From Alphaproteobacteria bacterium (GTDB lineage Bacteria; Pseudomonadota; Alphaproteobacteria; Acetobacterales; Acetobacteraceae), in NCBI GenBank assembly GCA_017307285.1, contig JAFKFI010000049.1, positions 36,650 to 100,649 on the forward strand: 64,000 nucleotides of DNA, in the 5' to 3' direction. Of the stretch, positions 16,844 through 26,148 are shown one piece after another. Position numbers and translations under genes: made by a program. Numbering within the stretch: position 1 is the stretch's first letter; each line of letters begins with the position of its first letter. The notes beneath the pieces are model-generated. The model saw only the letters and a program-made list of their open reading frames with translations, did no database searches and was not told the origin of the DNA.

Positions 16844-19800
16844 TTACGCATCGGCCTGCGGCCAGCGCAGTTTTCCGCGGCCGACGCGCAAGGCTTCCAC
16901 CAGCCTGGTGTTGCCGGCCAATCTGCCCGAGAAGAGGCTGGGCTTGGGATCGACAGCCGACTTCTTGAATGCGGCGACCCGCTGGTAGTCGGGCGTCGCT
17001 AACCAGGTCCGCCCGTCTCCTTCGTCGGTGACGATCCGATAGAGGCCGGCAGGCGGGGCGGCGGCGATGTCGAGCAGGCGCTTATAGTGTTCGACCGACC
17101 ACTTCTGGATGCCGCCGCTGAGGGCTTCGGTGCGGAAGCGAGCCCATAGTGCAGCAGTGTCGGGCGTGGGCCAGTCGCCGGCGTCGGTGTAGGCCGTGAT
17201 CTCGTCGGATTCGAGCCAGGCCCGCATTTCGGCGGGCGTGACGAAGACAGGCTTGGCATCCTCGATCGCCGCCATGGCCGCCCGCCGTGACGGAAGGCCC
17301 GCACGGATCAGCATCGACATCATGAATTGCGGGACGCCGGTTTCGACCGCTGCTGCGCCGCCGCCCGCCACCGTCTCCGGCGACCAGCCGAGGGACATGC
17401 GGCGTGTACGGACGGCTTCCAACGCCCAGACCAAACGATAGGTGAAGGCGTCTTCTACCGCGCGCATGTTCTGCGGCCCGATCTTGGCGACGTCCTCGCC
17501 AGACACCCAACTGCGCAGGATGGCCTTCCAATTCGCCGGCAGCGCGTTCGCCTTGTCGGGGATGAAGGGCCGCATAAACAGAAGGCGTTCGCCGAGACCA
17601 CCGAGAGCGTCGACAAGTTCGTCGATGTCACCGCTTAGCGCTGCGGCGTCGGCACGATCAAGGAGTTCGGCCAGCTCGTCGGCCATGGCGTCGATGGTGA
17701 GGCCAGCCTCAAGCCCGACACCCATGGCGAAATGTCCCCGCCGCGCCTGCGCCGTAGTGGTCTTCCAAATGAGATCGGCGCGCGCCTCGAACACTTTCTT
17801 GTGCAGCGGGGCGACGTCCTCGTCTTCGCGGGCGATCTGTCGAGCCCAGAGCGATCCCATGAGGGCCTCATCCAATAGCCTCGGCAGGTCGGCGCGATCG
17901 GAATCGAGTGCTTCGATCAGCCCGAACACGGTCGCATCAAGGCGTTCGACGATTTGCGAAAGCGGCTCCTCGTCAATCGTCTCTTCCTCATCATCGCCGC
18001 CGTCTTCATCGTCGTCGCCATCGACATCATATTCCGCCCCTGCCGCCAGGCGCTCGGCGACCGCGGCTTCCTCCTCGGGCGATCTCCAGGCTTCACGGGC
18101 ATTGGCGAGATATTCCCAGGCATCGTCGCGATCTAGGACGCCTTCGCGGGACAGGCGCTCAAGGATCTCGGCCACGATCTGGATGAGGCCGCTCTTTAAT
18201 GTGCGGGCCTTGGCGGAGGCGACCAGCTTTCGCCACTCCTTCTTTCGCCAATCAATCTTATCGAACATGACATGGACGATGAGGCCTTCGACATCTACGA
18301 AAGCGCGGCCCGCGCGGCCGGCGACGTTCGCGAACTCCTCGCCTTTGATCTTCTCGGACGCCCGATACAGCGCTGGCACCAACAGGACGGCGGCGTTGAG
18401 ATTGAGGCCCTGCGACAGCGTCGGCGATGCGACGATGACCTTCAGGACACCGTCGGACAGAAGGGCTTCCAGTTCACGCAAGAACGGGTTTGGCAGCCGG
18501 CCATGGTGGATGGCGACGCCCGCCTTCAGGCAAGCGACAGCGGGATGGTCTTCGCCCAACCATTCCTTGCCCACCTCCATGGCGCGCGCGATCGACGCTT
18601 CGTCTTCCAGCAGCGAATCCAGATAGCCACGCTTGCAGAGGTCCACGACCTGCTTGCCGTAGCTCTCGACCCAATTCGCCTGGGTGGAGAAGATCAGGGT
18701 CCGCTTGCCCTGGCCTGCGAATTCCCACGCCGCGAACAAGGCGAGGTGCGAGTTCTTGCGCGGATAGGGCTTCTTCTCCTTCCCGCGCGCTGGTTTCTGC
18801 ACGACGAATTTGTCGAGGAAGGGCCCATCGTCGTCGAGGTCGAGCCGGAGCAATGCGTCCTTGCCTCGCCAGGAGAGCGCGCCGAACCGCTGCCGTGTCG
18901 GGCGCCAGTCGGAGCGCACCGGCTCGCCCGGTTCGTCGGAGCGTATCCAGGCGGTGAGATCGTCCAGCTCATCGCCGCTCGGCAGGATGGCGGAGAGGCA
19001 GACGATCCGACGTTCGCTCGCGTCCGGGCGCCGAAGTAGGCGCTGCACGAGCGTCTCGTAACGGATTTCGCGCTCGCTCGGGCCGATCATGTGGCCTTCG
19101 TCGAGGACGATCAGGCCGACATCATCGATCAGCGACGGATCGCTTCGCAGCGCGAAGTCGAGCTTCTCGGGTGTCGCGATGATGATCTCGCGGGTGCGCA
19201 AGGCGTCTTCGTCGCCAGCTGAAAGACCGCTGGCGCCGTAAAGGGACGAGACGCTGAATCCGAGGGGCGCGAAGGTCTTTCTGAAGGACCGCTCGGTCTG
19301 GGCCGACAGGGCGCGCAGCGGCGTCACAATCAGCACCCTGCGCTCCGACGACAGCGTCATCAGCGCGGCGATCTCGGCCACCCGCGTCTTGCCGGCGCTG
19401 GTCGGCAAAGCGACGACCAGATCGTCAGTGACGTCCGTGGAACGCTGGGCCGCTTCGCGCTGCGATGGCCATAGCTCCACCTCGGAAGTTTTTCGCGCGT
19501 AGAGCGACGAGATGAAGAGCCGGCGCAGGTCCGGGTATTTTTCCTCCGTCCCCGCTGGCGGCTCCGTCGGCAGGGTCTGGTGCAGCGAATGCTGCCAGAG
19601 GTCGTCGATCAGGTGCCGGCAGAGATTCGACATCCACCACAGCGGTACATTCTCCGCATTGTCCGCCAGGCTGACCGCGGTGGTGAGCAACGCGCGTGCG
19701 CTATCGATCGGCTCGGGCTCGCCCGTCTCGAGCGCGAAGTCAAAATGCGCAAGGGCCCGGCAGATCGTCGTGTTGAGGATGGTCGATAGCACCTCGTCGA

Positions 19801-20347
19801 TGTCTGGTTCTTCGCCCCGTAGCGCCTCGGCGACCTGCTCATCACCATGAGCCCCGTCGTCCAACCAATCGCGAACGAAGCCACGCAACTGGCCGAGATC
19901 GCGCAGGATCAGGTGTCGAATCGCCGCTTCGCCCGGCGAGGCATTGAGGTCGTCCGCAGTCTCGTTGAAGAGCGAATAGGCGACGGCTGAGAAGCCGGCG
20001 AGGTGATAGGCGGCGGCAGCGATGGTACGACGGAAGCCGCGATCAGGCGATTCTGGATCACCATTGCGCACCAGGGCTTCGAAGGCGTTGGCAGCGCGCT
20101 CGAACGCCTTGCTGGTCAGATCCGAAGCGCCAGCTTGAGCACGGAGGGCCATCCCGCCCCGCAATAGGGCGAAGCCATGTTCGGCAAGATCGGTTTCGAT
20201 TGTCGCGCCGAGAGGCGGCGCATTCGGCGGCAGGACGCCCTCCTCGCGCATCAGCGACCAAGCCGCGCCGCGATAGAGGAGGCGCCCAAGGATACCGTCG
20301 ACGGTCGCGGTCGCCAGAAATGCGGTCAGTTCGTCAATCGTCTCCAA
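16844..20347 (-). CDS. hamB: HamB-like superfamily 2 helicase (Hachiman defence)
   Basis: The 1167-residue product is a Ski2-like SF2 helicase. After a helical N-terminal region come motif I ALPTSAGKT near 315, VTPLRALSAQ, ATPEKLDF, motif II LIVLDEGHM near 413, motif III LSAILPSGDELDD, and motif VI NVAGRAGRAFVD near 675. A very acidic stretch (DGDDDEDGGDDEEE) sits near 780 and a long helical C-terminal region follows. Beside a DUF1837 nuclease, this is the Hachiman HamB partner. In characterised Hachiman systems HamB senses DNA damage or intermediates and unleashes HamA, which degrades cellular DNA. The start overlaps hamA by 14 bases, so the two are coupled. All helicase motifs look intact. 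Confidence 0.85.
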   Translation of the reverse strand: METIDELTAFLATATVDGILGRLLYRGAAWSLMREEGVLPPNAPPLGATIETDLAEHGFALLRGGMALRAQAGASDLTSKAFERAANAFEALVRNGDPESPDRGFRRTIAAAAYHLAGFSAVAYSLFNETADDLNASPGEAAIRHLILRDLGQLRGFVRDWLDDGAHGDEQVAEALRGEEPDIDEVLSTILNTTICRALAHFDFALETGEPEPIDSARALLTTAVSLADNAENVPLWWMSNLCRHLIDDLWQHSLHQTLPTEPPAGTEEKYPDLRRLFISSLYARKTSEVELWPSQREAAQRSTDVTDDLVVALPTSAGKTRVAEIAALMTLSSERRVLIVTPLRALSAQTERSFRKTFAPLGFSVSSLYGASGLSAGDEDALRTREIIIATPEKLDFALRSDPSLIDDVGLIVLDEGHMIGPSEREIRYETLVQRLLRRPDASERRIVCLSAILPSGDELDDLTAWIRSDEPGEPVRSDWRPTRQRFGALSWRGKDALLRLDLDDDGPFLDKFVVQKPARGKEKKPYPRKNSHLALFAAWEFAGQGKRTLIFSTQANWVESYGKQVVDLCKRGYLDSLLEDEASIARAMEVGKEWLGEDHPAVACLKAGVAIHHGRLPNPFLRELEALLSDGVLKVIVASPTLSQGLNLNAAVLLVPALYRASEKIKGEEFANVAGRAGRAFVDVEGLIVHVMFDKIDWRKKEWRKLVASAKARTLKSGLIQIVAEILERLSREGVLDRDDAWEYLANAREAWRSPEEEAAVAERLAAGAEYDVDGDDDEDGGDDEEETIDEEPLSQIVERLDATVFGLIEALDSDRADLPRLLDEALMGSLWARQIAREDEDVAPLHKKVFEARADLIWKTTTAQARRGHFAMGVGLEAGLTIDAMADELAELLDRADAAALSGDIDELVDALGGLGERLLFMRPFIPDKANALPANWKAILRSWVSGEDVAKIGPQNMRAVEDAFTYRLVWALEAVRTRRMSLGWSPETVAGGGAAAVETGVPQFMMSMLIRAGLPSRRAAMAAIEDAKPVFVTPAEMRAWLESDEITAYTDAGDWPTPDTAALWARFRTEALSGGIQKWSVEHYKRLLDIAAAPPAGLYRIVTDEGDGRTWLATPDYQRVAAFKKSAVDPKPSLFSGRLAGNTRLVEALRVGRGKLRWPQADA

Positions 20348-21116
20348 GGTCTTCCGCCTCCTGGTACATGGCCGCGATGAAGTCCTGGTGATCCTCGACG
20401 TGGATGTTCACGACGTAGTGGTCCCGATTGGTCCCCGTGCCGTCGAGGTCCTCCTTCAGTGAAGCGTGGGGGCCGTTGCCCGACACGGTGAAGAGCATGT
20501 GGTCGATGCGATCGGCGCGAAGGGATTTCAGGCCCACTTCGTCACGGAGGCTGCGGCCCAGCGCGTTGTCGTCCGGATCGGCGCTCTCCAACAGGCGGTT
20601 GGCGACGAACAGCAGGGAGTCGGGCGTGCAACGGCCGCTGTCGCGGTTCAGTACCTTGCGAGCGCTCGTGACCGTGGCTTTGCCGAGTGCCTTGTTGCTC
20701 TTGGCTTCGCCTTTCAGAAGCCAGAGCTTCTCGCCGGCCCCATCGTACCCGGCGCCGATGAAGTCATCGCCGCGCATGGCCATGTTGCGGCCGTCCTTAT
20801 AGCGGAGACGGCGCACGGGGACGCGTAGACCGATCTCTTCCTCGACTAGCTCCGTCGCGAGAATCTCGCCGAGATCGCCGGACCGGCCTTTGGCGGTTTG
20901 CGGCATCGCTTCACTGAGAATCGCGGCCGCGACCTTGTATCCGAGCCGGTCCACGTCTTCGGCAATGCGGTCGAGTCGGTCGTAATGCGATCGGATGGTC
21001 TCGGCGAGGTCATCGCGAATCTCATCGCGACCGCCGTCCTTTTCGACATACGTCCAATAGCGCTTCCGCTTGTCCTTTTCTTTCGTGGCTTCGCACCACT
21101 TTTTATATAGCCCCAC
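20334..21116 (-). CDS. hamA: HamA-like DUF1837 nuclease (Hachiman defence)
   Basis: The 260-residue product carries the HamA C-terminal (DUF1837) domain: KGRSGDLGEILATEL with E84, RRLRYKDGRNMAMRGDDFIG with D117 and D118, and LWLLKGEAKS with E137 and K139. This E...D...ExK arrangement is a PD-(D/E)xK nuclease core. HamA is the DNase effector of Hachiman and is held in check by HamB. The start is a GTG at 21116 behind AAGGGAG, six bases upstream; no better ATG exists. hamA and hamB overlap, and they sit in a same-strand run with the TrlF-type and DUF4143 ATPases. Confidence 0.85.
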   Translation of the reverse strand: MGLYKKWCEATKEKDKRKRYWTYVEKDGGRDEIRDDLAETIRSHYDRLDRIAEDVDRLGYKVAAAILSEAMPQTAKGRSGDLGEILATELVEEEIGLRVPVRRLRYKDGRNMAMRGDDFIGAGYDGAGEKLWLLKGEAKSNKALGKATVTSARKVLNRDSGRCTPDSLLFVANRLLESADPDDNALGRSLRDEVGLKSLRADRIDHMLFTVSGNGPHASLKEDLDGTGTNRDHYVVNIHVEDHQDFIAAMYQEAEDLGDD

Positions 21117-21149
21117 GCGACGCTCCCTTGCCGATTAGATTAGACTCAT

Positions 21150-24128
21150 TCACCTCTCCAACCGGACCCGCAGCCTGCGGGCACGCTCCCGGAAGGCAGC
21201 CTCGCCGCCCTCCAGAATGTCGCACACCGCCTTGCGAATTTCCGCGCTCTCAAGACCGCCCGACACATAGGTGATCGGCGGCAAGCCGCCCGAAGGATGC
21301 GGACCCGCCGATGCGACGATGATCTGGTCCGCATCGGTGTTGATGACGAGGTTGGCGTTGTGCGTGACCATGATTACCTGGCGCTTCGCCTTGGCCGCGA
21401 CAAACAGCGCCACCAGCTCGTCGAACACCGATTTGGGATCGAGATTTTCTTCGGGCTGATCGATGATCAGCGGGCGATCGTCGGAATCGTCGAGGGCGAG
21501 ATAGAGCAGCAACAACACGATGCCGCGCGTGCCGGGCGACAGCTTTCGGATGTCGACCCCATCATAGGAGATCTCGTACCGGACGGTGATGTGGTCAGTG
21601 CCGAAAAGCCAATGTGCGAACCGTTTCAACCAAGCCCGGAATTCGGCGTGTTGTGTCGGCGCAAAGGGCGCATGTGACAGCAGGTCTCTCAAGTATCGCG
21701 CCATGAAGGCCGTCATTGCCGCTTGGACGTCGGCCGCCGATCCCGTCTCCCAGGCCAGCTTGAACGCCTGCGATGCGACCGCGATCAGCGAGCCCCGGCC
21801 GTGAAAGGGGCCGGAGTCGCGTCTGTCGATGAGTTTTTCCTCCGCGAACGAGCCCCATTCGGCAACGTCGGCGATCCGGCGAACCGAGAAACTCAGCTTC
21901 TTGAGCGTGCCCGATGACGCTGCAAGCCGCGCCATCAGCGGGGCATAGAGGCCGGCTAGGGCGTTCTGTTCGTTGATGATGGCCTCGAAGACCCGGCCGT
22001 AGGTGTCGTCGCGCTCGGTCTGAAGGTCTTTCCGGCGCGCTGCCGCGCCTTGCGCGTCGGTGAGCCGGGCTTCGAGGGTCTGGAGCGCGGAATTCTCCTG
22101 CGCGATGCGGCCGGTCAGCGCCGCGTACTGATCGCGAACCAGCTTGTCGGCGCTGAACAACGTCTCAAGGCGTGTCATCTCGGCCGCGATTGGGGCGAGC
22201 GGAAGCGTCGAAAGATCAGCGGTGTCGGCGACCAGGGCGACGTTCGGGTCTCCGGGCGGGGGCGGAACCCCGTTGAGCTTGCGGACCTCGCCATCGGCCC
22301 ACGCCATGTAGGCTGTCAGGCTCTTGTCTACGTCGCCCTTGTAGATCAGCAGGAAATCGTCCCACTGTTTGGCGTCAAGCCCGCTATTGGTGTGCCGCGC
22401 CTGAGCTTGGCGCAACAACTCTGGCGCGCCCGTCGCGCGCATGCTGCGAACCTCGTCCTGAAGGGCGGCAAAGGTGCGGCGCTGATTGCTGAAGGCCTGG
22501 ATCGAGTTGCGAAGCTTCTGGGCCGCCCCGCTGAGCTGGGTGTGCCGGGCCACCTGCGCCTCGGTGCCCTTGACGACCAGCTTGGCGCGATCGGCTGTGT
22601 AATCCGCGATCTGCTTCTTCTTCTGCGCGACCTGGTTAGTCAGCGTAGCGATGAGGCTTTCTTTCTCAAACTCGGTGGCGATGCGGTCCGATATGTCGGC
22701 GATCGCCTCGGCCTCGCGCTCGCGCGCCTGCTGGAATCGCGCGGTTTGCTGGTCGCGCAGTTCGGCGAAATCGAGCGCCCATTCGCGATCGTCCTGCGAA
22801 TGCGACTCGAAGATCACGCGCTCGATCTCGTCAACCAGGCCGTCGGAGACGCCCTTGGCCGAGCAAAGCTCCTCGACGAATTGCTGGGAGAGATACCGGG
22901 CGCGCGGAAAGGTCATATGGCCGTTGGCGTCGTTGCCATCCAGTGCGCGCGTGGCTGTCGCGCCGCCGCCCCAGGTTAGCGTCGTCGATGCGTCGCCGAT
23001 CAACCTCCGCGCCCGGGCCAGGAACGACGGGCTGATGTTTTCATCGGCGTTCCAGCCGGACGGCGAAATCGCGTCGCAGCCGGCCGCGATCACGTCGGCC
23101 AAGGCTGTCTTTCCCGATCCGCGCGCACCGATGATGGCGACGAGGCCATGATTGAGGGGGACGTCGGGCGTCGTGGCCCAATCTGCATCGCCGATCCGGA
23201 CGTGCGAGATGACCTGTGATGGCATCGCCGAGCCCGGCGGCTGCTCGCCGACATAGGCGCGCCCCTCGGGATCGATGCACGCCTGGCGGAGCGCGTCGAA
23301 TTCGAGCCCGCCTTTGATCCACGAGAAGCGATTTCCGAAGGGCGACGCCACGTCGTCGAGCTTGTGCGCGTCGCTCCCGTGCAGGCAGGGCTTCAGGCCG
23401 CCGTAGCGGGTGCGGATTTCGTCGGGGCCGAGGTCTTTCTGACCCAACCAGAACTCACGCTGCGCCGGGCTGCCCGCGAAGATCACATGGGCGAAGCCCT
23501 CGATCTCGCGCCGGATCGTCTGATCCGCAGCTTCTCGCACGCCCGACGTGCCGTCGGTCGCGCCGCCAGCCACCGCGATCAGGATGTTCTTCTTCGCCCA
23601 TCCGCTTTCGGAGAATACCTCGCGGAGCTTCTGGAAATTGACCTTGAACTGGTTGGCCCCATAGGCCAGTGCGGCGCGCTCGTCCGTGATGTTGGGATCG
23701 GCCTTCTTGCCGAGCCGGATGAGATCGGCCCGCGTGCAATCGAAACGATCCTGCATGACGTTGAACTGCAAGCGCGACAGCAGACGCCGCAGCTCGTCGA
23801 GATGCTGCGGGTCCTCCGGGCTGACGAACAGGTGGAGGTTGACGAAGCCGCCTTTCGCCGTCGCAACGTCGAGCCGGAGTTCCACGTTGGGAAAGACCAG
23901 CTTGGTGCTGGGCAGACGGCCGGTCGCCTTGTGCCGCAGCACCTCCTCGTAAGTATCGGTCACATAGTAGTCCGTGACGGCGATGGCCTCGATGACCGGC
24001 GTGGCCTGCTCAAGCGCGGTCAGATAATCGCCCCAAGCGTTCGGGCCGCTGAACTGATTGTTCATGACCGTGCCTGGCGCGTGGATATGCGGTTCCCATC
24101 TCCGCCATTCTGACCCTCTGCTGAGCAT
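21150..24128 (-). CDS. TrlF-family PHP-domain / ABC-type ATPase
   Basis: The 992-residue product starts with a PHP-type domain: MLSRGSEWRRWEPHIHAPGT (H14, H16), IEAIAVTDYY near 45, and CLHGSDAHKLDD near 270. An SMC/ABC-like ATPase with an inserted coiled coil (about 450-750) follows: Walker A GARGSGKT near 345, signature-like LSPGTRGIVLLLL near 862, Walker B RPLIIDQPEENLD near 888, and VTHNANLVI near 920. This matches the TrlF family of AAA-like ATPases. The PHP metal site implies a phosphoesterase or nuclease activity gated by ATP; the target is not known. ATG at 24128 is chosen because AAGGGG lies upstream and the protein then starts at the conserved motif; the longer frame is arginine-rich noise. 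It ends 34 bases before hamA on the same strand, so it belongs to the defence cluster. Confidence 0.82.
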   Translation of the reverse strand: MLSRGSEWRRWEPHIHAPGTVMNNQFSGPNAWGDYLTALEQATPVIEAIAVTDYYVTDTYEEVLRHKATGRLPSTKLVFPNVELRLDVATAKGGFVNLHLFVSPEDPQHLDELRRLLSRLQFNVMQDRFDCTRADLIRLGKKADPNITDERAALAYGANQFKVNFQKLREVFSESGWAKKNILIAVAGGATDGTSGVREAADQTIRREIEGFAHVIFAGSPAQREFWLGQKDLGPDEIRTRYGGLKPCLHGSDAHKLDDVASPFGNRFSWIKGGLEFDALRQACIDPEGRAYVGEQPPGSAMPSQVISHVRIGDADWATTPDVPLNHGLVAIIGARGSGKTALADVIAAGCDAISPSGWNADENISPSFLARARRLIGDASTTLTWGGGATATRALDGNDANGHMTFPRARYLSQQFVEELCSAKGVSDGLVDEIERVIFESHSQDDREWALDFAELRDQQTARFQQAREREAEAIADISDRIATEFEKESLIATLTNQVAQKKKQIADYTADRAKLVVKGTEAQVARHTQLSGAAQKLRNSIQAFSNQRRTFAALQDEVRSMRATGAPELLRQAQARHTNSGLDAKQWDDFLLIYKGDVDKSLTAYMAWADGEVRKLNGVPPPPGDPNVALVADTADLSTLPLAPIAAEMTRLETLFSADKLVRDQYAALTGRIAQENSALQTLEARLTDAQGAAARRKDLQTERDDTYGRVFEAIINEQNALAGLYAPLMARLAASSGTLKKLSFSVRRIADVAEWGSFAEEKLIDRRDSGPFHGRGSLIAVASQAFKLAWETGSAADVQAAMTAFMARYLRDLLSHAPFAPTQHAEFRAWLKRFAHWLFGTDHITVRYEISYDGVDIRKLSPGTRGIVLLLLYLALDDSDDRPLIIDQPEENLDPKSVFDELVALFVAAKAKRQVIMVTHNANLVINTDADQIIVASAGPHPSGGLPPITYVSGGLESAEIRKAVCDILEGGEAAFRERARRLRVRLER

Positions 24129-24148
24129 CGTTTCCCCTTTCCCGGCGG

Positions 24149-25405
24149 CTATCTTGATTTGTCCGCCTTGTTCGTCCGCGGCGCTCCATTCCAAAGACTC
24201 GACAATGGCGCCGCCGCCAGCCTGTCGCCGAACGGCACGACGTCGGCGCTGTCGTAAAGGACGACGCCGAAGGCAAAGCGGTCTCCGCACGCCTCGGCCA
24301 AGGCCCGAAGGCCGCCGAAATCGCCAGCCTTGACCGTGGCGCTCGCCTTGACCTCGATGCCCGCGATCATCCCGTCATCGCGCTCCAGCACGATGTCTAC
24401 CTCGCGCATGTCCCGATCCCGGAAATGATGGGGCGTCAGCCGCAGGTCCGAGGCCGTCATGAGCTTCAGCACCTCGGAAAACACGAAGCTTTCGAGCAGC
24501 GCGCCGAACCTGCCGCGATCCGCCTTGACTCTGTCGAAGGACAGCCCGCGCACGGTTGCCAGCAGACCTGAATCGAGAAAGTGCAGTTTCGGCGTCTTGA
24601 CGATGCGCTTCAGCGCATTGGTGAACCACGGCTGCACCGTCGCGATCAGGAACACCTGCTCAAGCAGCCCGACATAACGCTGCCCCGTCTTGTGACTGAC
24701 GTTGATGCCGGCGCCGAACTGCGAATAGTTGACCAACTGGCCTGAGTGCTCGGCCAACAGCCTTACGAATTTCGGAAGTTCCGTCAGCTTCTCGACGTCA
24801 GCGATATCCCGCAGATCGCGCGTCAGCACCGACGTGAGATAGGACCTCGACCAGTCCTGCCGCCGGCGCTCGCTGTCGCGACTGATCGCTTCGGGGAAAC
24901 CGCCAAGCAGGACAATCTGGACAAGATCATCGCCCAGGATTGCGTCCCGCTGACTCCGGAGCTTTCCTTTGAAGAGGTGATCTAGGAAAGTCGGCGTCCG
25001 GCCTTCGACCTCAGCCCTTGCGAGCGGCAGCATCTGGATGGTCTCCATCCGACCGGCCAGACTGTCGGCGACTCGCGGCAAGGTCAGGACATTCGCCGAG
25101 CCGGTCAGCAGGAAGCGACCTGGTCGATAGTCCTCGTCGACCGTCTTCTTGATGGCCAGCAGCAGGTCAGGAGCGCGCTGGATTTCGTCGATGATGGCCC
25201 GGTCGAGACCGCGAATGAAGCCGGCGGGATCAGATTGGGCGGCCTCGAGGACCGTTTGATCGTCGAGCGTGATATAGGTCCGCCCGGCTTCTCCCATTTT
25301 TCGGACAAGCGTGGTCTTGCCGGCACGGCGCGGGCCTACGATCAGGACCACCGGCGTATCAGAAAGGGCTTCCTCCGCCCGTCGCTCCACAAACCGCTCG
25401 AACAT
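24149..25405 (-). CDS. ATP-binding protein with AAA_14 and DUF4143 domains
   Basis: The 418-residue product has an N-terminal P-loop ATPase (Walker A GPRRAGKT at 24-31, ITLDDQTVLEAA, Walker B RAIIDEIQRAP, LLTGSAN sensor) and a C-terminal DUF4143 domain (VLLGGFPEAI, YFDSGLL-like LHFLDSGLL, FGALLESFVFSE, EVDIVLE, AGIEVKAS). The DUF4143 part is a restriction-endonuclease-like fold, and EVDIVLE plus EVKAS supply a D...ExK-like set. The family is common and scattered, often in defence or toxin contexts, with no settled role. It lies 20 bases upstream of the TrlF gene and is probably the first gene of the four-gene defence run. Confidence 0.85.
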   Translation of the reverse strand: MFERFVERRAEEALSDTPVVLIVGPRRAGKTTLVRKMGEAGRTYITLDDQTVLEAAQSDPAGFIRGLDRAIIDEIQRAPDLLLAIKKTVDEDYRPGRFLLTGSANVLTLPRVADSLAGRMETIQMLPLARAEVEGRTPTFLDHLFKGKLRSQRDAILGDDLVQIVLLGGFPEAISRDSERRRQDWSRSYLTSVLTRDLRDIADVEKLTELPKFVRLLAEHSGQLVNYSQFGAGINVSHKTGQRYVGLLEQVFLIATVQPWFTNALKRIVKTPKLHFLDSGLLATVRGLSFDRVKADRGRFGALLESFVFSEVLKLMTASDLRLTPHHFRDRDMREVDIVLERDDGMIAGIEVKASATVKAGDFGGLRALAEACGDRFAFGVVLYDSADVVPFGDRLAAAPLSSLWNGAPRTNKADKSR

Positions 25406-25424
25406 GCCATCTCCGAATCCGGAA

Positions 25425-25500
25425 GATTGGAACTATCGGTGTCGGCTGATTGGGAGTCAATGGTCCGCTAATTGGAAGTAACTGGGCCGCGATCTGGAAG
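25425..25500. repeat. Four imperfect tandem repeats of about 22 bases
   Basis: GATTGGAAC (25425), GATTGGGAG (25448), AATTGGAAG (25470) and GATCTGGAAG (25491) recur at spacings of 23, 22 and 21 bases, with GTCGGCT/GTCCGCT/GGGCCGC before three of them. Helically phased sites like these can bind a regulator, or be a remnant of a transposon end with multiple terminal repeats. They lie just upstream of the DUF4143 ATPase, at the junction with the mer module. No transposase remains nearby. Confidence 0.55.
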
Positions 25501-25585
25501 GCCTGGAGGGGAAAGCCCTTCCCCCTGGTCGGTGAGTGATAACAACGACCGTCGGGCGCTTCGCTCCTCTCGGTGGTCGAAATCC

Positions 25586-26011
25586 CTAACGAGCAGTCTG
25601 CGGGAGGCGCGGCTCCGCATAGAGCGCGTCAATTAGGGGGCAGCCTGGATCCTGCCCGGCGTCGCAGGCCCGCACGGAGTCGGCCAGGACCCGCTCCATC
25701 CGCCTTAGGTCGGCGATGCGAGCTCTCACATCCCCGAGGTGCGCCGCCGCCAGGACCCGCACCTCGGCGCACGAAGCCCCGCCGCCGGCCGCAAGCCCGA
25801 GCAGCGCACGGACCTCGTCCAGGGTGAAGCCCAATTCGCGGGCGCGGCGCACGAAGCCCAGCCGGCCGACGTCGGCAGCGCCATAACTGCGGTAGCGGCC
25901 TCGCCGGGGCGGCGCGGGCATCAGGCCGATCCGCTCGTAGTAGCGGATCGTCTCGATGTTGCAGCCCGTGCGCCGGGACAGTTCGCCGATCTGGATCGCG
26001 GTATCCGCCAT
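25586..26011 (-). CDS. merR: Mercury resistance regulator MerR
   Basis: The 141-residue product has the MerR winged-helix start (IQIGELSRRTGCNIETIRYYERIGLM) and GFTLDEVRALLGL. It carries three cysteines at the positions used to bind Hg(II): C81, C116 and C124, in SCAEV, RACDAGQ and DPGCPLI. In the dimer these form a three-coordinate site. MerR represses the mer promoter without metal and twists it open with Hg(II). It is transcribed away from the mer genes, with its operator in the gap. Confidence 0.93.
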   Translation of the reverse strand: MADTAIQIGELSRRTGCNIETIRYYERIGLMPAPPRRGRYRSYGAADVGRLGFVRRARELGFTLDEVRALLGLAAGGGASCAEVRVLAAAHLGDVRARIADLRRMERVLADSVRACDAGQDPGCPLIDALYAEPRLPQTAR

Positions 26012-26039
26012 GCTGCTTTCCGCTTCTCGATTTCTGGGC

Positions 26040-26070
26040 TTGACTCTGTAGTCGCTACAGATCGTATCTA
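26040..26070 (+). promoter_or_regulatory. mer promoter and MerR operator
   Basis: A -35 box TTGACT (26040-26045) and a -10 box TATCTA (26065-26070) are separated by 19 bases, the overlong spacing typical of MerR-controlled promoters. The spacer holds the perfect palindrome CTGTAG-TCG-CTACAG (26046-26060). The promoter faces merC. It also overlaps the region from which merR would be transcribed, so MerR likely represses itself. Confidence 0.85.
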
Positions 26071-26148
26071 ACGATCCTCAGCTCTCACGGCAAGCTGCGG
26101 TGATGACCGCAGCGTCGCTCTGACGGTTCCACCGAAGTCGCCGAGGCC

